Shown: positions 1 through 10,677 of the stretch, piece by piece
Position numbering within the stretch: position 1 is the first letter of the stretch
How the letters are laid out: each line of letters begins with the position of its first letter
Notes under the pieces: model-generated
What the model saw: only the letters and a program-made list of their open reading frames with translations
What the model was told of the DNA's origin: nothing
Database searches by the model: none
DNA from: Batkoa obscura
Lineage: Eukaryota > Entomophthoromycota > Entomophthoromycetes > Entomophthorales > Batkoaceae
DNA: 64,000 nt
Direction of reading: 5' to 3'
Assembly: GCA_030770535.1 (NCBI GenBank)
Contig: JASVEC010000003.1
Location: 868,001 to 932,000, forward strand
Made by a program: the position numbers and the translations under genes

Positions 1-519
1 TTGATTGCAATAACAGATTTTTTTTTCGTTAAATTCTTATTTTGCATCTTCTTGTTATTGAATGATTACACCAGGTAGCCTAATTTTATTAGGAATTGTT
101 TTAAAAACCTTAAAAGGCTGTTAGAATGCAAAATCAATAATAATTAATTATTATAAAAATACTAAAAAATATCCAGGAACTTATTTTTAACTTTTAAGTT
201 TAATAATATTAGATTTTCATTTTTATATTATAAACAAATCGTTAATAGATTATCTATTTTAAATTACTTTTGTAATACTAATTACATTATTTAACTTTTT
301 AAGATTAATTTAAGTTTATAAAAAATAAATATTTATATTTTAAACTTTTTAATAACAGATTATCTTGTACAATGGATTGAAACAGCTAATAGATACAGTG
401 AGACTATTTTACCATTTTGATATCATACTATTATCTTTTAAATATTGCTAAAAAAGTAAAAAAGTAAAAAGTAAAAATATTATAATTATTTTTTATTTAA
501 AAAATCAGTTTATTATAAT
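1..519. other. AT-rich intergenic, no gene seen
   Basis: Very AT-rich sequence with many stops in all frames. I see no coding similarity, tRNA or clear repeat before the first short element at 520. Confidence 0.6.
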
Positions 520-623
520 ATATGAGGATTTTTTTTTGGTTTCATCGCTTTTTCCATTTTTTAAGCGCTACTTGAGCGAAAAGATTGTTAGTAAAATTCT
601 TAAACAAAAATACATCCCCACAT
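520..623 (+). mobile_element. MITE family A, copy 1
   Basis: First of 17 copies in the window of a roughly 105 bp non-autonomous DNA element. The family has imperfect terminal inverted repeats of about 20 bp (TATGGGGATGTATTTTTTT and its complement), ends at TA dinucleotides as expected of a Tc1/mariner-type TA target, and carries an unusually conserved asymmetric core (TTTAAGCGCTATTTGAGC, then GGAAAGATTGTTAGTAAAA). It has no coding capacity. This copy has a changed left end (ATGAGGATT) and an intact right end. Confidence 0.85.
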
Positions 624-746
624 TCAAACAAAATCTTTTTTCATTTATTATATAGATTTTTTATACATTTGGATGAAATTTCGCAAATTGAAAATTATTT
701 TTTATATAAATATTTATTTACATTTAATATAAAATGACCCTGAAAA

Positions 747-1133
747 TTAAGCATAATCACAATAAAGGTTACCTCCATTTTGGACGCATTTAGTTCCCGG
801 ACCACAGTTACGATAGACCCAAGAGCCTTGAGCACAAGTCCAAAATCCATTTCCAGAGTAATCACAATACATATCACCTTCTCTACATTGATTGTTGTTG
901 TTAGCTACATTGAATTCACCTTTATATGCTCCTAACGAGGTTTTAGAAGGTGCAATATCATTAGATAATATATATTTGGGTGCAGCTACATTGCTTGAGC
1001 TCGAGCCTCCGTGCTTTTTAACAATATTGGCTTTACTCTCTTGGATGATGGATTTAACGTCTTTCATTGAGTTGGTGCCAGCTGCAAGAGCAGAGATAGA
1101 GGTAGCTAATAAAATAATGGCCTGAAATTTCAT
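747..1133 (-). CDS. Small secreted CBM19-type chitin-binding protein
   Basis: About 128 residues. The start chosen is the ATG at 1131-1133; the reading frame runs open six codons further up but has no upstream ATG. The N-terminus (MKFQAIILLATSISALAA) is a classic signal peptide. A linker rich in Ser, Lys and Asn leads to a C-terminal module of about 45 residues with the spacing CREGDMYC, FWTCAQGSWV, CGPGTKC and YC, which matches CBM19, the chitin-binding module at the C-terminus of yeast-type chitinases. No catalytic domain is present, so it is a free-standing chitin binder, probably secreted or wall-associated. It is intronless, with a TATAAAT box 58 bp upstream. Family assignment is by eye from the cysteine and aromatic pattern. 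Confidence 0.8.
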   Translation of the reverse strand: MKFQAIILLATSISALAAGTNSMKDVKSIIQESKANIVKKHGGSSSSNVAAPKYILSNDIAPSKTSLGAYKGEFNVANNNNQCREGDMYCDYSGNGFWTCAQGSWVYRNCGPGTKCVQNGGNLYCDYA

Positions 1134-1190
1134 TGTTTGATAGAATAGCAATTTTTTTGTTATAATGAATTGGAGTAGTAAGCCCTTCCT

Positions 1191-1197
1191 ATTTATA
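1191..1197 (-). promoter_or_regulatory. TATA box of the CBM19 gene
   Basis: Reads TATAAAT on the minus strand, 58 bp before the ATG, a spacing shared with the other accessory genes here. Confidence 0.5.
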
Positions 1198-1199
1198 CT

Positions 1200-1770
1200 A
1201 CATTTTTTAATAGTTTGATATTATTCATTTAATAGTCAAAGTTTAAAATAGAATCAAAGCTTGAACTTTAGTTTTAAATTAATAGTCTGTACTATTTTCG
1301 TTCGTTCTGGCATGAATTTATTTTAAAAATACTTTACTTATGCTGCTTTGCTATTCCATTCTCCATTTAAAAATACTATCTTATTACAATAAAACATTCT
1401 GACCGAATTATATAGGCTTATTTATATCATCTTTATCTATTTAATTAGTTTTGTCGTAATCCTAAAAGGATCATAGCTATCGTTACTTGTATTTTATTTG
1501 ACACTATCCATCGTACATCTGATAAATAACTCCCTCTTTAGAGGACAAAGTGTATAATATAGTATAAAAGTAAGACGCTACTTTTGAAACCAATGAATAG
1601 AAAATTCTTTAACACTTTGTAAGAACTCTTAATATCACTAAAATATAATTTCTGACACTATACGAAATAATAATAAATGTCAAAGTTCAAATTAAATATT
1701 TCTATATGCGCTTTTCATACAGTCTATTTTTAAGTTACTAATTTTGGTTGATGAATTGACTCAACTAATC
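1200..1770. other. Intergenic, no gene seen
   Basis: AT-rich sequence broken by stops in every frame; no recognisable feature. Confidence 0.55.
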
Positions 1771-1950
1771 AAGTTGTTTGTAATGTTTCAATACACTTTC
1801 GTACACATAAAATCGGCTTAAGGTAAGGGACTGCAGCATTACCAATAATTTATGTAGGAATAATTTCTTAAAATATTAACTGTTGCAGCCAGTAATTTAT
1901 TAGTTTTTATGTGCACGAAAATGTATCGAAGCATTCTGAACTACTTAATA
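1771..1950. repeat. Hairpin-like element with about 31 bp inverted ends
   Basis: The left arm at 1782-1812 (AATGTTTCAATACACTTTCG then TACACATAAAA) is matched by the reverse complement of 1905-1935 (AATGCTTCGATACATTTTCG then TGCACATAAAA). Weaker pairing extends about 10-15 bp further out. Size and structure suit a small MITE; I saw no second copy with the same ends. Its middle (ACTGTTGCAGCCAGTAATTT) resembles the middle of the element at 61801-61986, so the two may be distant relatives. Confidence 0.55.
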
Positions 1951-2020
1951 AAATAAATTCAGTCCATAGAAGCTATTGAATAATGATAGTTGCTAAAAAT
2001 AACTATCAATATTAACATGT

Positions 2021-2230
2021 ATGGGTTAGTTTAAAAGCTTGATTCGAATTTTTACAATTTGATTTTTTGCAAAAATTATAAATTAAGCACCAAATGTTAC
2101 AAAAATATTTGAGTTATTGTAAAATCAAGCAAAAAAGCATGTTGAAACGTTTTTTTAAAATTTTACACTACATAAGAAATAGACAAAGTGAATTGGAAAT
2201 TTTATTCTTGATTTCAACTTACCTTTTAAA
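2021..2230. repeat. Left arm of a 210 bp inverted repeat pair
   Basis: Near-identical in inverted orientation to 7618-7828. It starts ATGGGTTAGTTTAAAAGCTT and ends near TTGATTTCAACTTACC. It holds no ORF. The arms enclose 5.4 kb containing the PROPPIN gene and two LITAF-like genes, so they are more likely two copies of a dispersed repeat than transposon ends. Confidence 0.8.
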
Positions 2231-2378
2231 TTTACCCATAATAATTTGAAAAATTAAATTAAAACTAATTAAAATTTGAAAACTAATAGTACATAAATTA
2301 TATTAAATTTATTTTAAATTACTAAAAAAACTATAAAAATAATGCCAAAAACTGCGATATTAAGCTTGATTGTTCAGC

Positions 2379-3947
2379 TTAGGGCCTATAAAATAACTTA
2401 TAAACATCTCTGGTACACTGCCCACCGACCCTAGGGTCAAATAATATCCTGAAGTAGCTACCATCCGAGCATAACACTACAATCAAATATTTTAGTTTCC
2501 GCTAATAGGCAAGTAAATGAATTACCAATGATAGCATTTGAATTTTTGATTGGAGAGAATCCACAAATACATTTCGTTTCATTAGGAAGTGTGTATGAGG
2601 CATACGACCACTCAGAGTCGAAATATTTTGGCAATAGGTCTTTCATAAAAGATAAACTAAAAATAAAATTTATGTATTAAATTCATCTTTTATTAATTAC
2701 CTTGATTGTCGATTCCCCAAATTCGGCCTTAAACTACTGATTGTTATTTATTTTATACTATTTTACAAATTCAATCTTACTTTATACTACCTTGACCATT
2801 CTCCGCCTTTGGGTTAAACCCATCAATCAAAGCTAAATTAAATATGTGTATCGTTCCTTTATCTGAACTAACACATATTCTTGTTGATTCTTGATTAAAT
2901 GCTATACTAAAAGAATATAAAAAAATAACATTATAACAGATAATAAATTACCAATATATCTCAGCTCTATCAACCCCACGTCTAAACTCGTGTAGTACTT
3001 TACCCGAAGAGGTATTAAACACTCTTATTAAAGTACCCTTGAAATTTTAAATTAGCTGAAACCAACCAATTATATGATATTTACCTTTTCACTAGCCGAG
3101 GCCAATAAAGTGCCATTTTCATTTAAAGCGATACAAGATAATTTAGAAGTGTGAGCTGCAATAATTGAAATTGGAGGCGGTTTTGAAGGTGCATTCATAA
3201 TGATAGAATTGGCTAACGAAGAAGTAGCTGAATTATAGTTTGATTCTCCATCATGGCTAAAGTTCAGACCAATATCTATTAACTGTATATGCCCTTTTTG
3301 TATCCCTGGTATGGCCAACATAGATTTGCTCAAAGACTGCGATACAGTTATTAATCCTAATTTATAGTGTAAAAACCATTTTCCTTTTTTGTATTTGATA
3401 TATAAAAATACCTTTATTATTTAAGCTTGTTTCAAAAGTATATAGTTTTTGTGGTATATCCCCAAACGAATAAACAAATGTTTTTGTAGCTAAAACTACA
3501 ATTAGCCTAGAATAATTTATATTTTATAATCATAATATAAATATATTACTTACCTATCTCTTCTCAATTTAATTCCTTTAACTACAGATCTAAATTCCAG
3601 CTCAAAAACAAATTTTGATTTTATGTCATCCCAAATCATCACTTTATTTGGTGGAAATTTTGGATTCTTCCCGCCGCCCACCAAAGCTACAAAGTTTGAA
3701 CGATATAACATCTCTATTCCTCCAATACCACCATCCTCATACTCTATTACGAATTAGATTCTACAGTTAATTGTGGCTAATATAAAATTAATTAAGCATT
3801 ACCTTTCCTTGATTTCTCATGCAATGGATCACTATTGAATATCTTAAAGCCTTTATCTGTACCTATGGCTATACATCCAAAATCCTGGTTAAAACTGGTG
3901 GAGAGTAAGCCTGATGTTTCTCCAAAACAATTGGTTTCTAAGTTCAT
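2379..3947 (-). CDS. PROPPIN (WIPI3/WDR45B or Hsv2-like), multi-exon
   Basis: A phosphoinositide-binding seven-bladed beta-propeller of the autophagy PROPPIN family, read through about eight exons. Exon 1 (3803-3947) starts [20 protein letters not shown]; exon 2 (3554-3743) ends with KGIKLRRDR; the next gives [14 protein letters not shown]; then [17 protein letters not shown] and [16 protein letters not shown], with the lipid-binding FRRG motif near 2975; then [13 protein letters not shown]; then [13 protein letters not shown]. The last intron (49 bp, near 2475-2525) must be removed to give [19 protein letters not shown] and a stop at 2379; without it the protein would end early and lose blade 7. 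The [17 protein letters not shown] stretch resembles WIPI3 more than WIPI1/2 (by eye). Expected role: binding PI3P or PI(3,5)P2 on autophagic or vacuolar membranes. One short intron position near 2660-2787 is uncertain. Confidence 0.88.
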
Positions 3948-4094
3948 TAATATCCGCTTTTTATTTTGAGTTGATTTTATAAAAATAATTTGAAAATATT
4001 TTTTATTTTAAAAAAAATAGTTTAGTGAGACTGCTTTTTAAAATAATAAAAACGCGCTGATTTGCTCAGCCTTTTTTTAATCAATTAAATTGAT

Positions 4095-4275
4095 AATTCA
4101 ATATAGAACTGTTGCAACTCTTTTGCGACTTTCTTAGTGGTAATTTTTATAATTGACTTATTTGAAATAGCAACTTTTAAATTCTGTTCTTTATCCTTGA
4201 TGAATTTTAATATAAATTTACTTCTTAAATAAGTAATTGATTAAGTCACAAAAAAGTTGTAACAACTGTAAATAG
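4095..4275. repeat. Hairpin-like MITE, family B copy 1
   Basis: Left end near 4105 reads ACTGTTGCAACTCTTTTGCG; the right end (AAAAAGTTGTAACAACTGTA, ending near 4272) is its imperfect inverse. A second copy with related ends lies at 36283-36460. No coding content. Confidence 0.55.
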
Positions 4276-4575
4276 GAAATAAAAATGCATTAGTTTTTAT
4301 TTCTCGTACATTAGGTCCTGATATAAAAAGAAAAAATTATATTATAATATTGTGTAAAATAACTTAGATTAATTAAATACACGATAAACCAAACTATATA
4401 AACTCATTAATTCTACTAAAGGAACGGTCTAACTCAATAAAAATTAAACCGAAAAGGATGGGTATCCAAACATAAACCTACAGCAAATAATCAATTGAGA
4501 ATATTTGAAATGAGGTCATACCTTAAAGCCAAGGAAAAAAGCCAAACTCCAACAAAAAGACTAACCAAACACTAC

Positions 4576-4583
4576 TATTTAAA
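4576..4583 (+). promoter_or_regulatory. TATA-like box of LITAF gene A
   Basis: TATTTAAA about 55 bp before the ATG at 4636. Confidence 0.35.
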
Positions 4584-4635
4584 AAGAAAAAAATCAAGAG
4601 ATTACTTTTTTAAATTTAAACTAAAACAATAAATA

Positions 4636-5055
4636 ATGAGTTCAGATAACAATAAAGTTCAAGTCAGTTTAGATAACAAGAATGAATTAATACATTCGCC
4701 AGTTCAAGAATCGAGCCAGCCTCCACCACCTTATAATATTGAAGAGAGCAGCCACACAAAACACGGAATTGAAAGTGATCCTTTGATAACAACTCAACCA
4801 ACTGCAACTTTGATTAACCAGCCCGGTTTGTTACAACTAACTCAAAGAGGACCAGCCACCTTAGTCTGCCCATTTGAAAACATTCCAGTGGTTACTGAAG
4901 TAAAGTATGAAGCAGGTCTTAAAGCAGGTTTGTGTTCAGTTGCCGTGTGCTTCCTTTTCTGGCCCATGTTTTGGTTACCACTCGTTACCAAGTCGTTTAA
5001 AGAAGAAGTACATTCCTGCCCTTCATGTAAAAGAGCTATTGCTGTCGCTCCTTGA
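4636..5055 (+). CDS. LITAF-like membrane protein A
   Basis: 139 residues, intronless. The N-terminal third is polar with a PPPPY motif at about residue 31, the type of WW-ligand by which LITAF/SIMPLE binds Nedd4-family ubiquitin ligases. The C-terminal half is LITAF-like: TLVCPFENIPVVTEVKYEAG, a short hydrophobic stretch (about 95-120, with FWPMFWLPLV), then EVHSCPSCKRAIAVAP. Canonical LITAF domains bind zinc through CPxC before and HxCPxC after the membrane-inserted segment; here the first knuckle is CPFE, with only one cysteine. That change is shared by all four intact paralogs here, so it is a family trait. Expected location is the cytosolic face of endosomal or plasma membranes (family knowledge). 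This copy is the closest to classic LITAF in length of its hydrophobic segment. Confidence 0.8.
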   Translation: MSSDNNKVQVSLDNKNELIHSPVQESSQPPPPYNIEESSHTKHGIESDPLITTQPTATLINQPGLLQLTQRGPATLVCPFENIPVVTEVKYEAGLKAGLCSVAVCFLFWPMFWLPLVTKSFKEEVHSCPSCKRAIAVAP

Positions 5056-5229
5056 GTCGTTTTTCCTTTTTAACTTATATATACTTAGTAATAAATTATA
5101 ACAGATTTAAAAAACGATGTTAGTGTTCCTTTAGATTTATTATTTAAACGAATATGCGATAAATTCGTGCATGAAGAGTTATAGTGTATTATTACTCATA
5201 AAGTGCATGTATAATAGTTGTACCCAATT

Positions 5230-5595
5230 TTAGAAGTTTAAAACCGGTATTAGCAATAGCAACAATCCGCTTACAAGAAGGACAACCACGAACCTCCTCA
5301 TAAATTGAGTTACTATTGAATAATGCGATATCCGAAAGAAGACAAAACGAAGCTTATTAGAGTAGAATTTTGACTTCCCAGGGAATACAAGAAAGAAAGG
5401 ATAGAAATGGATATGCTAAAATACCATAGACCCAGCTTGATGATTAACCTTATTAATTTTTATTTTATTTTTCAAATGGGGGAAGTAAAATTGCTGCGCC
5501 CTTTCTAAATAACTTTGAGACTTTAAGTTGCTTTACAAGAACAGTTTAGTTTGAGTAGATTGAATCATCAACTCTGCATGATAGCTGGAGATGAG
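5230..5595 (-). pseudogene. Decayed LITAF-like gene
   Basis: The minus strand keeps the paralog layout in pieces: a start region with CTGTTCTTGTAAAGCAACTT (the VKQ segment), GAAILLPPFE where intact copies have CPFE, and finally YEEVRGCPSCKRIVAIANT. The frame is interrupted between the halves and the first cysteine is changed to proline. It sits between intact copies A and B, tail-to-tail with A. Confidence 0.7.
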
Positions 5596-5979
5596 TAAAT
5601 AAAACGCTTTCTCTTCTATAATAACCCATAAAGCTTTGATGTTGTTAGCAGATTTTCTAGTGTAGATGGAGAGATTTAAAAACTAATTAGAATAAGAAAA
5701 AGGTTATTAATTTGTATCTTATACATAGTATGTGTTTGTACCCTTAGTTCTTAAAATTAGTAGCAACGGGGAACTATACTCATAACACTTATCTTTAATT
5801 AGAAAATCTAGAATAAATCAAGTCTGCAGTAACAGTGAACTTTGGGTACAAGATTAAACATAAGGATTAAATTACCTGTAAATTTGGTTTTATTGTATAA
5901 ACGAGCATAGGAAAGATTCACAAATGAAAAATTAATGTTAATAATTAAGTAATATTTGTACATATTAAACTCTACCCAA

Positions 5980-6370
5980 CCTCCAGCTTATTTGGTAATA
6001 GCAACGGTTCGATTACAGAAAGACAGTTATGAGCCTGAAGGTAAAAAGAATTGTTAAACATTAAAATTGTCAAAAGATGATAGAGAAAGCAAAAATAATC
6101 ACAGCAATATATGATCCAAGAATCTCCAAGATAAAAAGACGCACAAAGAAAAAAGGGAAAAAATCAACTTAAGTAAAATATCTTAAGCTCAGATTGATAA
6201 CCACCCTTGGTGATTATCTGAATATCTTTGAAGGGGGGAATTTAGACTACTACCCATCTGTTAAGTAAATATAAAGCTTCTGATTGTTTGACAAGGATAG
6301 CTTGGTTTGAATACGGTGACCCGATGGAATTGTATAATGGTATGGAGGGAGTAATAAGTAACTATTCAGC
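5980..6370 (-). pseudogene. Second decayed LITAF-like gene
   Basis: The minus strand preserves LSFCNRTVAITK followed, after a stop, by AGGWV, matching the CPSCNRVVAVAKQAGGWA end of the neighbouring intact copy B (6669-7127). Further upstream lies an N-terminal piece corresponding to the proline-rich and VKQ segments. Stops and indels break it. The shared AGGW tail makes it the closest relative of copy B. Confidence 0.65.
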
Positions 6371-6668
6371 TTTATAGCTCGTGGTTTTGACGCTATAATT
6401 AGTTAAAAGGTTATAAAATTAATAACATAGCCAAAATAAAGTTTTTATTGTATTTATAGCATTAGAAAAATTTATAGCCTCAATTTCAATAAATGAATAT
6501 TATTTTATACGGTTTATTTTAATTTGTGAATTTAGGAACAATCAAGACTAAAGAAATAATGGACTTTAATTGTAAACTGATCAATAATAAGAATAAAGCT
6601 ACTTTTATTGTTTAGCTTTAATATATAAGTAGATACGTATGAATTCAATAAACGAATACTATATATTA

Positions 6669-7127
6669 TTATTCGTCAAGGTAACGTACTGAGTTGTACT
6701 CTGCCCAGCCTCCAGCCTGTTTAGCAACAGCAACAACCCGATTACAAGAAGGACAACGATGAATCTGGTCATAATAAGGGCTATATTGGACGATCAAAAC
6801 GACTGTAGGAAAAATAAATAGAAGCAACAAAAATATAGTATAATATGCTTCAAATGCTCCCAAGGCGAAGATGCTTGAAAGAGAACAGAAGAGGAAAGTG
6901 AGTAAAGCTACGAATAGCTTAGGCTTAGGCTCATACGCAACCTTGGTAGTTACTTCTTTATCTTCAAATGGGCAGATCAAAGCTGCTATACCCCTTCTGG
7001 GTAATTGTAGGATTTCGAATTGCTTTATAAGGATCGTTTTTTTTGAATAGGATGGAACTGGAACGGTTGGTTTATATGATGGTGGGGAATGTGTGAATTT
7101 GGCACTTTCAATATTTGAGTAATTCAT
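6669..7127 (-). CDS. LITAF-like membrane protein B
   Basis: 152 residues, intronless, ATG at 7125-7127. The N-terminus carries PPSY (about residue 15). Next come ILIKQFEILQLPRRGIAALI, CPFEDKEVTTKVAYEP, a long hydrophobic region of roughly 50 residues that could form two membrane passes, then IHRCPSCNRVVAVAK and a tail QAGGWAEYNSVRYLDE. As in the paralogs, the first zinc knuckle is CPFE rather than CPxC. Canonical LITAF has one short hairpin-like membrane segment of about 23 residues, so the doubled hydrophobic stretch is unusual. It is separated from a decayed close relative (5980-6370) by 300 bp in the same orientation, indicating tandem duplication. Confidence 0.78.
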   Translation of the reverse strand: MNYSNIESAKFTHSPPSYKPTVPVPSYSKKTILIKQFEILQLPRRGIAALICPFEDKEVTTKVAYEPKPKLFVALLTFLFCSLSSIFALGAFEAYYTIFLLLLFIFPTVVLIVQYSPYYDQIHRCPSCNRVVAVAKQAGGWAEYNSVRYLDE

Positions 7128-7492
7128 GAATCTTTAATTTTGGAAATTATTTTTTGAGTTAACCTGATTAAACTTTAGTTCATTTTTACTTATATCACCA
7201 ATTTATTACTATATCATTTTTTCATAATTTGATTTTTTGAGGCTACCACTTTAAGACCAGGTGGCAAAAGATCTTTGGTTAAAGTAGTTATAATGGAGCC
7301 AAGGCAAAAGATTTTTTTATGGGATAGGATTTTTTGAGTAGTTGAATTTAAATTTAGCTTCAAATATTAGGCATCCTTGCCTAACGTCGAAAATTTTGCA
7401 GAGTTTTTATAGTGATGGCTGTAGGCTACAATAGAAGAGTTACTTTTTTCAAAGTTACTAATTTCAAAGAAGAAAAAATTCAATCGAAATAA

Positions 7493-7599
7493 ACATGGGG
7501 ATGTATTTCTTTGTTTAAGAATTTTACTAACAACCTTTCCACTCAAATAGCGCTTAAAAAATGAAAAAAATAATGAAGCCAAAAAAAACACCCCCATAT
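7493..7599 (-). mobile_element. MITE family A, copy 2
   Basis: Reverse orientation, both ends recognisable (CATGGGGATGTATTTCTTTG and ACACCCCCATAT), core conserved. It lies 18 bp from the right arm of the 210 bp inverted repeat. Confidence 0.85.
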
Positions 7600-7617
7600 C
7601 TAGGTTAAAAACCTAAG

Positions 7618-7828
7618 TTTAAAAGGTAAGTTGAAATCAAGAATAAATTTTCCAATTACTTTTTGTCTATTTCTTATGTAGTGTAAAATTTTAAAAAAAC
7701 GTTTCAACATGTTTTTTTGCTTGATTTTACAATAACTCAAATATTTTTGTAACATTTGGTGCTTAATTTATAATTTTTGCAAAAAATCAAATTGTAAAAA
7801 TTCGAATCAAGCTTTTAAACTAACCCAT
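7618..7828. repeat. Right arm of the 210 bp inverted repeat pair
   Basis: Reverse complement of 2021-2230 with only scattered differences; its outer end reads TTTTAAACTAACCCAT. No open frame and no RNA-gene signal that I recognise. Confidence 0.8.
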
Positions 7829-7829
7829 A

Positions 7830-9350
7830 ACTGGTTTTCACATTATAGCATTACAGCTACTAAAAAAGGAAAGTGGATGTTGTACTAATAAAAAACAATC
7901 AACATTTAATTGTTGATTATCATGGAACAAAATGAGATATTATATAGTATTTTCTGAAATGATCAAGTCAAAAAAATGAAAAAATGAGTCAGGGACCAAG
8001 TATATCTTAAGTTCATCTATGCACTAATCAAATATTCATTTAAAAATAATAATTTTAATATTGTCTTTTTTAAATGAACGTTTAGGAAATGCACATTGAG
8101 CTTAAAATGTGGTTAGTTTTTTGACTCTAATTTCCATTTTTTTTCAACCTGATTATTTCAGGAAATGGTGTAATGTTGATTTTGATTTTAAGCTATTAGA
8201 AATTAATTTTATTGAAAATTTTAAGGGTCCAAATTGCTATTTTAATTAGTGATATTACTTTTTTTAGGCCAAATTTTGCAACATTAGGCAAGAATACTTA
8301 ATAACAAAATATTATTTAAGTTTAATAAAATTTATAAAAAATAAAATAATTGGCTTATATTCAACATTTTTAACTTATTGTTTTAAAAATTATTGATAAA
8401 TAAACAGTAATATAAACTATTAAACAGTGAGCCTTATGTTGTATTTATTTATTAGTAACGATATTAAATAAACATAATATTTAATAAATATCATCTCCAA
8501 TTCTGTTTTTTAATACAAACTATATATCAATCAAGTTTTTTTGACTACTTGTCCAATCGAACGGCTTTGTATATTAAAGCCATTAAAATTATAAAAGTGG
8601 ATAAGAATCAAACATTATAGAGATTTAAAGAATAAGAATGTGATAAGAACCTTCATAATAGCATTCAATCTAAGTACTGGATGGATTTCAATTGTTTTGG
8701 GATAATCTTGGTTCTGTGGTATAGATAGGGGAATTGTTTGAATAAGAGTTTTCATGTCACTCTACTACTAGGGCTTTGAAAGGAGATAAAGTAGATTAAC
8801 TTTAATAAAAAATTATCATTAATATTAACTTAAAGTACCATTTGATATATTTATATATTATTATATATGTATCGTGGTTAATAATACCAGATAGTATTTT
8901 ACTTTAAAATAGCTTTATAACAAATTCAAGCCATTCTAGAGATATCTTAACTTTACCAATTGCACGTATAAATTCACTGAGACTAGTTAATTTAAAGTTA
9001 GTTTTGTATGGTTTTATTAAAACATAACAAGAAATTGAATACTAGTTTTAGATTGAATTTAAATTTTCACTATGAATAAGTAACTAGATATCTTCAATTA
9101 GACCTTAAACCCCTATATTTACTTTAAATAAAAGTAAATCAAAGGCATTTGTGAACGCTAAAAAATCAAGTGATAGGAAAAACCTCGAATAACCCACTCC
9201 AAGGAAATCTAGGAAGCGGTTTAAAAGTAGTTTAAGGGAACTTTGTGATGAAAGAAATTCACATTATTATTATTTTAATAATCTCATCACCAATAGTTAG
9301 CTTAATTTGTATTAGTTGACACATTTATTTTCATGCTAAATAAAAACTAA
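7830..9350. other. Gene-free interval upstream of the MAPEG gene
   Basis: No coding similarity seen. The last 180 bases (from about 9170) resemble, in inverted orientation, the sequence upstream of the MAPEG-like pseudogene near 32000-32200, so they belong to the duplicated unit. Confidence 0.5.
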
Positions 9351-9354
9351 AAAG

Positions 9355-9362
9355 TATATAAA
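9355..9362 (+). promoter_or_regulatory. TATA box of the MAPEG gene
   Basis: TATATAAA, 41 bp upstream of the ATG at 9396. Confidence 0.55.
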
Positions 9363-9395
9363 GAAAATGAAGTTTAATATTACAGGTAATTAAAA

Positions 9396-9833
9396 ATGTA
9401 TTATTCACCAGAAGATAAAATCCAATTCATTGTCTGCTTTATCCTCTTCCTTACTTGGTTCTTATGTATGATTCCAGTAAGGATAGCCCAGTGGAAAGCT
9501 AATGATGGCTTTGATATTAATAATCCTCGTGAACAATATAAAACTTTACCAGGATTTGCACAACGCGCCCTATATGCTCATAACAATATAAATGAAGGTT
9601 TTGTATGGTTTGCTTTTTCTATACTGGCAAATAAAATAGGTAATGGTAATGAAACAGCAGCAGCCGTGCTTGCTTTAATTTATCTTATTGCTAGATTAGT
9701 TTTTATTCCAGCTTATATATTTGATAAAGCATCAATTCGTGCTGTTGCTTTCATAATTGGTTTCTTGGCCAACCTTATACTTTTTACTGTTCCACTCGTA
9801 TCAAACTCAATTTACTATCCCCCTTCTCTTTAA
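9396..9833 (+). CDS. MAPEG-like membrane protein
   Basis: 145 residues, intronless, four hydrophobic segments. It starts MYYSPEDKIQFIVCFIL. The loop NPREQYKTLPGFAQRALYAH followed by NNINEGFVWFAFSILA matches the MAPEG signature (NPRE..., RA..AH.N..E...FA), in which the Glu and Arg help hold glutathione or maintain the fold. A second membrane half contains LIYLIARLVFIPAYIFDKAS. MAPEG proteins are trimeric membrane glutathione S-transferases or eicosanoid-metabolising enzymes in the ER or outer mitochondrial membrane; this branch could also be a non-enzymatic relative. A second, broken copy lies inverted at 31574-31999, and similarity between the two extends through the 3' flank to about 9990. 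Confidence 0.82.
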   Translation: MYYSPEDKIQFIVCFILFLTWFLCMIPVRIAQWKANDGFDINNPREQYKTLPGFAQRALYAHNNINEGFVWFAFSILANKIGNGNETAAAVLALIYLIARLVFIPAYIFDKASIRAVAFIIGFLANLILFTVPLVSNSIYYPPSL

Positions 9834-10570
9834 TTTAGATTATGATCCCTGATACATGTAAATAAAAGGATATTTTTATAATGTGTATTTCTTTTAATGT
9901 TATAAAAATAAACTATCGCATAAATAAGACATTTAGCTCTAATCTTTCAAGATTTTAAAAATCTACTACAAAAAACTTAAATGAATCTTTTAACTAAACA
10001 GATAGTTTGATCATTTAAAAACTAAGGTGTTCTATTTAGCTCTCTACTCAAAAGAATTATAATAATCATATACACTATTGTGTTCATTTTTAAATTTATT
10101 GTCGTTAATAATAAAAATAGTACATAGATGTTGTAATAACTGTAAAATCAAATTTTGATTTTAACTAATTTTTTAAATAAATTTTCTATCTACTTTCAAA
10201 ATAAGCAGTGATTTATTTCATCTATAAAGAGTATAAATTAAAAAATTGATAAAATCAAACATCAAATGTAACAAGAAAGAGATATGGAAGTTGATGAATG
10301 AAATTGAAAGATAACTAAATAAAGGGATGTTACCTTGATCCTTTAATGATGGAAAACTATTAAAACTGCACTTATTTTTTAGCATAAGATTTAAAAGCAA
10401 ATAATACAATGCCTTTATTTTATTAAATACATTCTCTGCTTTAATCCGCTAATTTAATAAAATTATATCAAATATTTTTATACATTTGTTTAAAATTATC
10501 AGCTTTTGATTAATTACATTAATAAAGTAAGGGCTTTTATTTTCTTATTTTTTGACTATTTTCCATTTAT
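9834..10570. other. 3' flank of MAPEG gene and gene-free AT-rich DNA
   Basis: The first 160 bases are duplicated in inverted form at 31400-31560. The rest shows no gene. Confidence 0.55.
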
Positions 10571-10677
10571 TATATGGGGTGTTTTTTTTGGTTTCATTAC
10601 TTTTTGCATTTTTAAGCACTATTTGAGCAGAAAAATTGTTAGTAAAATTCTTAAATATAGAAATACATCCCCATATA
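10571..10677 (+). mobile_element. MITE family A, copy 3
   Basis: Forward orientation, TATATGGGGTG at the left and CATCCCCATATA at the right; the core is diverged (AAGCACTATTTGAGCAG). Confidence 0.85.

Noticed and set aside
892-1125. Plus-strand ORF of 77 codons
   Set aside because: Antisense to the CBM19 gene, with no independent coding signal.
2021-7828. A 5.8 kb transposon with 210 bp terminal repeats
   Set aside because: The interior holds a conserved autophagy gene and host LITAF genes but no transposase, and I saw no target duplication.
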